Shown one piece after another: positions 56,340-64,000 of a DNA stretch of 64,000 nucleotides (within the stretch, counting starts at the first letter, position 1; the number at the start of each line of letters is the position of its first letter). The stretch spans positions 900,501 through 964,500 of the forward strand of contig JAUKNK010000057.1 of NCBI GenBank assembly GCA_030765055.1, in the 5' to 3' direction. The notes beneath the pieces were generated by a model, which saw nothing but the letters and a program-made list of their open reading frames with translations, was not told the origin of the DNA and searched no databases. The DNA is from Mantis religiosa. Its lineage: Eukaryota > Arthropoda > Insecta > Mantodea > Mantidae. The position numbers were made by a program, and so were the translations under genes.

Positions 56340-57416
56340 CCTAGTAAGTGGTAGATAGTGATTTTCGGGTATATTTTGCATCTGGAACATCTCTCATTTT
56401 AGTCCACAGTAGACAGCCAGCATATTGGAACTCCACTTGCCTTGGTACCTCTTCTCTATTGTAGAAATTTTCTGATGAAAACCCTCACCGTGTTCATCGC
56501 TGACAGCTCCAGGGTTTTTGGGGAAGAAGTCCAAGTGAGAGTCCAAGAAGTGAATTTTAAAAGACATGTTGCATCCCATAGCTTTATAAGAATGCAGAAG
56601 ATCAGCCACTATGTCATGATAGTTTTCTGCTTTGTGGTTTCCAAGAAAATTGCAACACAAACTTTTGAAAGACTGCCAAGCTGCTTTCTCCAGTGGATTT
56701 AACAGTCCCTCGAAATGTTCATCAGCCATTAATGATCGGATTTGTGGTCCTATAAAAACTCCTGCTTTCAATTTAGCATCACTGACTTTGGCAAATTTTG
56801 ATTTCAAGTACAAGAATCCATCAGAAAGTTCATCCATAGCCTTGATGAAATTTTTCAGAACTCCTAACTTAATATGCTGATTGGGAAAGTATGGTTCTGA
56901 TGAACAGCTACTGGCTTCATATGTAAGATCATTTTTATTTTCATCTGAATCATTTGGAGTTTCAGTCAGGTCAGAACCAGAGTTATCACTTAAGGCCGTA
57001 TCTGCATATACTGGTACGAGGAACTGTGTAACTCTTCACTGTGTAAGACAGGTCTCATTGCAGATTGCAAATTCGGATACTTAAATGTATATTTTGTTTT
57101 AGATGTGATTCCTTTAATATTTGTCAAACAAAAATAAAAGTCAGTTAAATTATCCTTCAGTTCCATCCAAATCAAGGGAATTGCAAATGGCATATGATGT
57201 GTACCATTTTTCCATCCAGTCAGCAGTCTAACACACGAAACACAGCATGTATTTGGGGCCCAGCTCTTATCAAAATCACCAACTTGACAGCCAAAGTAAA
57301 GTTTATAACACTTCTTTACAAGTGGGGTCAAATTTCACCTCTGAGGCTTGAAGGTCAGCTCACCACAAATATAGCAGAAATTATCTGCATGATTTACACA
57401 ATTTCTTGGCATGATG
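56340..57416 (-). pseudogene. zinc-binding repeat protein of unknown function, TE-like
   Basis: From ATG 57416: MPRNCVNHADNFCYICGEL, a TGA after KPQR, then YKLYFGCQVGDFDKSWAPN and CCVSCVRLLTGWKNG, MPFAIPLIWMELKDN, YFCLTNIKGI and TKYTFKYPNLQSAM. A one-base shift near 56993 leads to a Ser/Asp-rich spacer, then PNQHIKLGVLKNFIKAMDEL, FKSLCCNFLGNHKAENY, IHFLDSHLDFFPKNPGAVSD and EHGEGFHQKISTIEKRYQGK, ending at TGA 56394 with similarity continuing past it. Paired CxxC motifs suggest zinc binding. I know this as a high-copy arthropod protein of unknown role, probably transposon-encoded. Confidence 0.65.
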
Positions 57417-58184
57417 AAAAAATAAAGCAGAGATATACAACATGCACAACATACACAACACACTTCTAAAGAGAAAGGAAGGAAATATTTCACTACTCAA
57501 CAATCTCACAGTCAGCTCATGACACATCACAATGCCACACAGGTCTGAACATGTCTAAACAACAACAATTTACAACAATGAACCTGCACAGTCATATTTT
57601 ATTGTGCTTCAGCATGCCATTGCAAATAATTTCAATAATAGAACTTGAGTAAAATAGCTACATATGAGGTAACGGTTCCTATGACAGGTCAAAGGAAACA
57701 CTAAAATCATATTTTGAAAAGTAGCTTTTACAGAAAAACTATGCCTGATGGGAAAATTCTGACTACATATCTGAAATCAGGATGGAAAATGCCACTAGAT
57801 CCACTATTCAGATCTCTTGTGAAAAAAATCCTGTCCAACAGTGATTATTAATCATAAATTGATTGTTCTATCAACGTTTCTTATATTTCAGTTACGCAAA
57901 CTTACCTGACTAGTGGTCACTTCAATAAATCCTAGACAACTATAATCTTATATGATTGGAGTTTTAAAAGTTCTGTTGATCTCTGTACTGAAGGTTTTGA
58001 AATGTTAGTTTCTTGTCCAAGGTACTTGAGAGATTTTTGTGGTAGCTATTCTACATACTGCTCATTGTGTCTAAATGTTACTGCCTAAGTACATGGGGAT
58101 TTAAGCCTCATTTGCTATTAAGAGCGATCCTGCCTCCCGGAATTAATTTACAAGCAAATTTAGAGATTGGCTACAATTGCTATA
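57417..58184. other. unassigned stretch
   Basis: 57840-57960 resembles 62800-62920 (gattgttctatcaacgttt, acctgactagtgg). No coding. Confidence 0.4.
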
Positions 58185-58765
58185 TATGCATGTGCTTCTG
58201 CCAATCCTCGGACACACACTGGAAGCCATCTTTCACCTTCTTCACGACAGCCTCCAAAGTAGCAACATACTTCCTCCTGACTTCCTTTTACAGACCGGTA
58301 AAGACCTGTAATGATGACATTGAGGTATGCATCTCAACCAGACTTTGCAGTTCCATACACAGTTCCACCTCCATCATCTTTTGTACTGGAGTCAATAATC
58401 TTGGCATTCACCTTACACAGACATGTCTCATGTTTAAGTGATTATGCAGAATTGGTAAAACACTGCTTTGGGAACTCTGTAACATGTCTACAAGACTGTC
58501 AGTTCTAATTTGCAGGTCTTCCCAAACAATAATGCCAGCCTTGTTATGTTTGCCAGAGTCCCTAGTCCAATTTACTTTGTTATAGAAACATGGCTTTCCC
58601 TAAATATCTTGAACCACTGAAGTATCGTGCAGTGTGGCAGATCATTATCACCATACGCCTCCTGCAGCATTCTCTAACCTTCCGTGTCGGATTTCTGCAA
58701 ACAAAGGCAAAGCTTTAATGCAGTGTATCGCTCTTTGCGTAACATCTCCATTTTCTCTGTAGGCT
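58185..58765 (-). pseudogene. Tc1/mariner-type transposase remnant, core deleted
   Basis: Minus strand: EMLRKERYTALKLCLCLQKS, then MLQEAYGDNDLPHCTILQWF and KIFRES (first helix-turn-helix). After SGKHNKAGII comes SLVDMLQSSQSSVLPILHNH, then LNMRHVCVR and MPRLLTPVQK (second helix-turn-helix and the WxPRLLTP motif). It then skips to a C-terminal piece EVRRKYVATLEAVVKKVKD ... WQKHMHI. The catalytic D residues are missing. Confidence 0.65.
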
Positions 58766-59042
58766 GCTGACGAACTGACCTAATTTGTTTGTTCTCTATG
58801 TACAAATGCATGGGCAAGGGAGTGTGTGCTTTGTCCACCAATCAGAGCTGATCCATTGGCATCATGTGAAGTTGTTTCTGTAGTTCTGCCATTGTTGTGT
58901 GCATCAACAAAGAGTTGCTGTCAGTGTTTATTGACTCACCCTCACATGACCCTCTCATGAACGTTACATTTCATTTCCTCTACAAGGAGACATGGAAGTG
59001 CCCTCTTGCCTCAGAAGTATAGCATGTTTACATCCTTATTGT

Positions 59043-60381
59043 GTGTGTGTGTATTTAATGCTCAGAATTTGATAATAAAATGATTTTTATTCTTGCTTCC
59101 CAATATTTGGAGACTAGATCTTGATTTTGGAGAGTTTCACATACAGTTAGATGATCGATGTTCATTAAATCATCTTTACCACATAAACAGCACTGTGGAG
59201 AAGTTGTTAAGCCAATCTTGAATAAATGTCCATTCAAGCAATTGTGGCCTGTGATTAATCTGAACATTGCTACTGAAGATTTTCGAGGTAGTTCTGGAAT
59301 TGTCTTTAGTTTGTTTTGGAGATCTTTCCAAATAAGTTTTACTGAGGAAACTAGATAGTTGTTATATAGTTTTTTGAAGATGTTTTTGATTAATCTTTTA
59401 ACTGTTTCATAGGGGATATTTTGTTTCGTTGTTTGAGATATTTTGGAACCCTTCTTGGCCAACATATCTGCTTGCTCATTGCCAGAAATTCCACAGTGAG
59501 ATGGTATTCATTGGAAAACTATATGTATATTTTAATTTTGAAGATGTTTAATCATATTATGAATTTCATTTACCTTTTCTGTTTTTGGGCTGGCATTTGA
59601 AATAATAGCCTGAATAGCTGCTGTAGATTCTGTTAAGAAAACTATGTTGGAAAGCTTATTTGTCCTGACAAATAGATTTTGTAAGGAAGTATAAATTGCA
59701 TCAATTTCTCCATCAAAACTTGTTAAGTAAATTCCAACATGCTTATAGAAAGAAAAGAATTTACAGGTAGCTCCTGCTCCTGCTCCATTTTCTTGATTAT
59801 AAAGAGAGCCATATGTAAAGATGTGTGTCCATTTGTCAACTGGATATCTTACATTTATGGTTTCAAGGGCATATGCTTTAGCTTCTGTAGATGAGTATTC
59901 CTTCTTTTTAAAATCTGCAAGTAAATCTAGGTAGTATTCTAATTCAACGATGTTCAGTGGGTTATGAAGAGACATGAAAGGTACTATTTTGGATGGGTAA
60001 TTCAGTTTATTTCTTAGTTGTTGAACTTTCTGTATGAAGCCTAATTGAGTTTTCAAACTGAAGGTGGATGTGTGTTGTTTTACCCATTTATTATTCTCTG
60101 GAATTCTTAAGAGCTTTTCATGTGTTAAAGGGACTTGCATTTCTAAATCTGTCATTATGGGTGTGTTACATGTAAATGCTTGTAAGGTTATTATAGGAGT
60201 AGTTTTTATAGCTCCAGTAATTAACCTAAGAGCTTGATTTTGTGTGCGCTCCAGTATCATGGAAGTCGAAGGTGATGATGTTATCAGTACTTCTCCATAG
60301 TAATTAAGAACTGGCCTTATATATGTATTATCTGTAGTTAAGACAATAAAGCAGAACTCCATAAGTTACTACATGAGAAAA
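59043..60381 (-). mobile_element. 5'-truncated non-LTR retrotransposon, RNase H family, copy 2
   Basis: A 13-bp duplication acatccttattgt brackets it (59030-59042 and 60382-60394). The paralog at 55.35 kb reads ctgtccctattgtt with no insert. An (AC)n tail lies at the 3' end (59041-59052). Same protein family as 12626-14366 but diverged. Confidence 0.92.
59055..60362 (-). pseudogene. RT thumb + RNase H + zinc knuckle, two stops
   Basis: One frame throughout: TYIRPVLNYYGEVLI, LERTQNQALRLITGAIKT, RNase H with IFTYGSLY (the first catalytic Asp replaced by Tyr), SFDGEIDAI, LTESTAAI and GISGNEQADMLAKKGS, then a knuckle CCLCGKDD...NIDHLTVC and KYWEARIKI before the stop. TAA (59532-59534) and TGA (59508-59510) interrupt it; the TGA replaces Trp in FQWIPSHCG. 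Only these two stops in 436 codons. Confidence 0.88.
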
Positions 60382-60660
60382 ACATCCTTATTGTTAGGTA
60401 ACATCAACGATTGTATTTCAGTTTATTACTACTGAGTCAGTTTGTAACACTGAAACACTTTACTCGTTTGTTCTTAAGGAGAACATGTTATATAAATGAC
60501 ATGATATTAGTGCGGCTAGCATCACATACTGATTTGTGAAAAATAAACTAAGTTAATAATTCTGACTCAAACACTGGATGTGCTGCATATTTCTCAACTG
60601 CTAAATCTACTCTATACACAATTACTCAGATTAACACATTTGATTACAAATACACATATA

Positions 60661-60879
60661 TGTAACTTAAATTAAAGCATATAGATTATTTATAATATAT
60701 ATTTGGGAGAAGTATTTTATTTAGTTGGAAAATTGCCAAATTTATTAAATTATTAGTAGTAAATGCATAATCAAATAATTATCATGTGCATCTTCATTCA
60801 TATTTATCCATCTTGTTCACACATTCATAGCAATTTGTTTTTCCTTTATTTCTTTGTTCATATCTCACGTGCCAGCCTG
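60661..60879. other. AT-rich spacer
   Basis: Nothing recognised. Confidence 0.4.
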
Positions 60880-61335
60880 AGCAAAGCACATGGATGTTCA
60901 ACATGTCATATATTTGTGGCACATGCAGCATAATTCATAATACATCTACCACTACTAGTACTCTGGTACCTTTATTGCCTTTTTGTTACATTATGTATTA
61001 AAAACTTAAAATTTATGAACCACCACATTTGAAGCATTAATCTGAGAACATGCATTACTGTAGGTCAATATAATGTAAATCATCAAAATACCTGATATCT
61101 GACCTAAATATTGTTAATGGGGCATTAATGAGTATTTAGATATTATATGCGAAGTGAGTATGTAAGAATTACTTTAGATCTTTGTTAAAAATTCTATGTT
61201 GTTTAGGATTACTTAATTTTTTCAAGTAGAATGGAAGATCACTATAAATTTTTATTGCACGGTAATAACAGTTTTGGAACAGTTTTGTACTATTCGTTGG
61301 TCTAGGTACACTGCCTGCACTTCTTCTTCTTTAAG
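60880..61335 (-). pseudogene. 3' end of non-LTR retrotransposon, family N3 copy 4
   Basis: Minus strand: PTNSTKLFQNCYYRAIKIYS, DLPFYLKKLSNPKQHRIFNK and FLHTHFAYN, then the shared 3' UTR (aacatgtcatatatttgtgg near 60900). Confidence 0.68.
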
Positions 61336-61426
61336 TCATGAAGAACAGGAAAACAGCAAAACAGAGAGTGTATGTACAGTATGCACCAAAATATACAGTA
61401 CTGGAAATTATGTTTTTTTTTTTAAT

Positions 61427-61460
61427 TTATGTCCTCAAACATAAAGTCATATTGGATGGA
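61427..61460 (-). repeat. SINE family 1, end fragment
   Basis: tttatgtcctcaaacataaagtcatattgg matches only the tail-proximal end of the family. Confidence 0.55.
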
Positions 61461-61499
61461 AATTATGTTACTCCTATTGTCATCATCTTATGTATCGAG

Positions 61500-62165
61500 A
61501 TGATAGTGTAAATGTTCAAAATGTGCCCCATTGTATTGTAGGCAGTGTTCATAACGATCACAGAGATTTTCCAACATCTTCTGGAACACAGTTTGCTGCA
61601 GAGTCCCGAAGAATGAGACAATCTTCTAACATAGTGCAGACACAGTTTGGGGTAGATCTGAGTAATTGAGAACTTTCTCCTTTAACATTCTCCAGACGTA
61701 AGCATCAGGTGCTGTGATAGTGGGCGAATATGATGGGTAGGAGAACTGAGCCCTTCTGGAAGTTACTCGTCCTGGAAAGGTTTGATGCAGCATAGCCATA
61801 GACTGTTGCGTAGTGTGGCAGGTCATCCCATCTTATTGGACCACTGTCTATTCATCTGCATGTTCCTGGCACGATAAAACCTTCTTAGATCCTGAATAAG
61901 TGGCACAATCACTATGTTCCTATGTTACAGGCCTACCGGACCTTCCCTTGCATTGACACAATACACTACCCATACAATGAAATTTTTTAACAACAGATAG
62001 CATAACTGTGTTGCTAGGTGGTGGCTTATTGAAGTGTTCATGATAGTGCTCCATCACTAGCTTTAAACTTGGCTTGCCTTGATAACCATTTCTGTATGAG
62101 CGAAAATAATACTCCACTATAAACACTTTTTCTCTGTTGCGAGATCTATTCTTACTTCCAGTCAC
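61500..62165 (-). pseudogene. Tc1/mariner-type transposase remnant with DUF4817-like HTH
   Basis: N-terminal part NREKVFIVEYYFRSYRNGYQ, NKPPPSNTVMLSVVKKFH and SVLCQCKGRSGRPVT is a helix-turn-helix of the DUF4817 kind. The middle is lost. The C-terminal part has CHTTQQSMAMLHQTFPGRV, SRRAQFSYPSYSP and TAPDAYVWRMLKEKV (usually WPPRSPDLTAPDFFLWGxLK, catalytic D/E region), then LCDRYEHCLQYNGAHFEHL. Stops and deletions are present. Right flank 62166-62940 shows nothing but the block shared with 57840. Confidence 0.7.
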
Positions 62166-62940
62166 AGAACAGAACGTTCTTTACACAACTAACTATACAT
62201 CATGGCGATGTAACAACATGCTGACCCTCAGGCATGTGCATGTTCACTGAGAAAAATTTAGTACTGTATATTGTGGCGCATATCGTACTTACCAGTAATT
62301 ATTTGAGTTTTAAAATTTTTTGTATTTTTTACTGTTAGTTTCTATCGTGATATTATGTTGTAATTCTTCCAAAATTTGTAAATTAGTTTCTAGTACTTTA
62401 TTTTTCATCTTACCCCATAACTCTTGTAAACATAGATCAACCTCGCTTTAAACCTTTATTAATGATTCTATAAAATAGAGTTCTGCTGGAAATATTCTGA
62501 CTGTCATTTTATATTTGATAGCTGTTGAAAGTTTGTGCCAGTATATTATTTCTGAATCTTACTGCATATGTGGTACGCTGATAAAAATAGTTCATATTAC
62601 TAAAATTAGGCAAATGAGTCAACCTTGTATATGCTTTTCTGCACTTTATTCTATAGAGTTCATATTATTCTACATCCATTTATTGCAAACCATAATGCAT
62701 ACAACAGATACTCATGCCCAACATTTTCGTTATATGTAATATATCAGTCGATTTGTGATGCAACATGACCTTTTAAATGAAACCATTCTTCATCATTGAA
62801 CAGTATTAATTATGGATCAATTGTTCTATCATTAACATTTATCAAAGCTTTCTGACCAGATTTACCTGACTACTGATCTGTTGGTAGTAATTCCTAGGTA
62901 ACAGTAACCTTGTATAGTTTTAGTTTTAAAAGTTTTTTGG
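62166..62940. other. unassigned stretch
   Basis: Includes the block resembling 56090-56130 and 57840-57960. No coding seen. Confidence 0.4.
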
Positions 62941-63027
62941 CGTAACTCTCAGCTGAACATTAAGCTGGCTGGCGTGTGTTGACGAACGGTAGGCCAGCAA
63001 GAACAGTGGCACCTTGACGTCCCAGTC

Positions 63028-63429
63028 TCACTGATGACTGGCCATGACCTTCCTCAAGTGTTCCTCTAAGGTCTTGATGTACCTCTCAACCATGCCATCC
63101 GACTGGGGATGTAGAGGTGTTGTGCGGGTCTTGTTAACCTCAAGTCTCTCTAGTGCCTCCTTTATCAGGTTGGACTCAAAATTGGTGCCTTGGTCACTGT
63201 GCTCCACGAGGCAGTCTGTGATTGTTCTTGCCTCTTGGTTCGGGATGGCATACACCTCCGGCCACTTATTGAAGTAGTCCACGACCACCATCAGGTACTT
63301 GTTGCCTCGGTTGGATATTGGGAACGGTCTAGCAATGTCAACAGCGATCCGTTCGAATGGCGCTCTGACGTTGTACTGTTGTATGCGACCCCGGCTCCTA
63401 GTCTGGGGGCCGCGAATCGCCGCGCACAC
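63028..63429 (-). pseudogene. integrase core of element E, in-frame deletion
   Basis: AAIRGPQTRSRGRIQQYNV, FERIAVDIARPFPISNRGNK with the first catalytic Asp, MVVVDYFNKWPEVYAI, HSDQGTNFES with the second Asp and DGMVERYIKTLEEHL with the Glu, 35 residues after it (DD35E). About a dozen residues normally found between DCLVE and HSDQG are gone, in frame. This is the only gypsy copy here with all three catalytic residues. It continues, with a small deletion, as LLAYRSSTH to 62941. Confidence 0.85.
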
Positions 63430-63470
63430 GTGACACTGATGGCACCATCTCTCAGCGTCTGCTCGGAGCC

Positions 63471-64000
63471 TCAGCCAGCAGTAACGCTGCCGTATTTGTC
63501 AATCGTCCGGTTCGCTCCCAGGTGTCCTGCTGAAGTACCGGCGTGCACTTCTTCCAAGACTTCCGGAACCTTACTCCGGGGAAGTACCAACTGTTCTCTC
63601 TGCGTCATCCCATCGGGTGATTCCCATACCCGGAACAGCGAGCCCTCTCTGGTCTTCAACGAGTCCCATTGGGCCCTGTAAGACTTGTAGGTGGCGCTCC
63701 TCGGTGCGATGTCCGCCCAGGTTGATCTCATCCCTGCCTCCGTTTCCCCCAAGTGTGGCCCCAAGTCTGCGTCCGCCAGCTGCTCCCTCCTCAGGCCTGC
63801 GATATCCCAGCCATCCGCAGGCACTGCCGTGACTACTCGAACTGCTGCGACACGCTCCTTCTCCTCCACTCTTGTGCATTGGCCGCACTCTTCTGGACAG
63901 GGTCTTCGGGACATAGCGTCCGCGTTACCGAGGGTCTTCCATCTGCGATGTTCCGAGGTGAAGTCGTACTCCTGCAGCCTATGAACCCAACGTGCTCTCT
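63471..64000 (-). pseudogene. RNase H end and integrase zinc region of element E
   Basis: Open from the window edge: WVHRLQEYDFTSEHRRWK, GNADAMSRRPCPEECGQC, LRREQLADADLGPHLG, then KVPEVLEEVHAGTSAGHLGA. A base is missing near 63497, after which the zinc region continues as RQRYCWLRLRADAERWCHQC. The HHCC zinc residues are present across the shift. Confidence 0.82.

Larger units (their letters stand above)
58965..60660. repeat. segmental duplication 3, copy b
   Basis: 58965-59042 and 60382-60660 together match 55305-55800 once the retroelement between them is removed. Confidence 0.72.
62941..64000 (-). mobile_element. LTR retrotransposon E (Ty3/gypsy type), partial
   Basis: RNase H end, integrase zinc region and integrase core on the minus strand, continuing off the right edge. 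The low-coordinate end stops inside the integrase at agagttacgcc near 62941, with the tail and LTR missing. Confidence 0.88.

Noticed and set aside
1..64000. CRISPR array or bacterial operon
   Set aside because: No regularly spaced short repeats, no bacterial genes; intron-type splice sites and eukaryotic transposons throughout.

Overview
The window reads as insect nuclear DNA, most likely from a large, repeat-rich genome. A cockroach or termite (Blattodea) is my best guess. It rests on the C2H2 zinc-finger family with separate acidic exons and on remembered resemblance of the SINE heads to cockroach repeats; no database was consulted. There is no operon structure. Host coding sequence is limited to one C2H2 zinc-finger exon at the left edge (1-857, minus) and two duplicated sets of upstream exons of the same kind of gene (2729-2760 plus 14482-14939; 44584-44615 plus 45693-46063, all minus). 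In each set the splice sites survive but the long acidic exon is broken.

Nearly everything else is transposable elements, often nested. Ty3/gypsy-type LTR elements: A (5305-7567, both LTRs, internally deleted), B (16130-18995, 5' end missing), C (25356-28030, minus, both LTRs), a solo LTR D (43387-43878) and E (62941 to the window end, minus). Penelope-like elements (reverse transcriptase plus GIY-YIG endonuclease): six copies near 8.7-9.7, 19.0-19.6, 20.6-22.2, 28.0-29.0, 40.0-40.2 and 49.7-50.3 kb. Four of these end in a hammerhead-ribozyme-like motif. Non-LTR retrotransposons: a long degraded copy at 8.0-12.1 kb (minus), one with an SGNH-type ORF1 at 46.6-49.7 kb (plus), two copies of an RNase H-bearing family with 13-bp target duplications (12.6-14.4 and 59.0-60.4 kb), and several 3' ends of another family (30.2, 39.7, 54.3 and 60.9 kb). 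DNA transposon remains: a mariner with TA duplication and inverted repeats (32073-33551), two further Tc1/mariner-type remnants, a hAT C-terminus, a DUF7869-like gene split by later insertions (31.2 and 35.1 kb), and a zinc-binding repeat protein at 56.3-57.4 kb. At least four tRNA-related SINE families are present. One of them was inserted more than once as an inverted dimer.

The nesting gives a relative history. The DUF7869-like gene was hit by a SINE, which was then hit by the mariner. The long non-LTR copy was hit by a Penelope element and by a foldback SINE. Gypsy B was hit by a SINE. Duplicated host segments (2.5/44.4 kb, 12.3-15/45.3-46.3 kb and 55.3/59-60.7 kb) supply empty sites that date several insertions after the duplications.

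The most interesting signals are the ribozyme motifs with covarying stems at the Penelope 3' ends, the foldback SINE dimers with target duplications, an in-frame TGA at the same conserved tryptophan codon in two independent copies of one non-LTR family, and gypsy elements that share an ATAT target and a U5 end while differing in U3.
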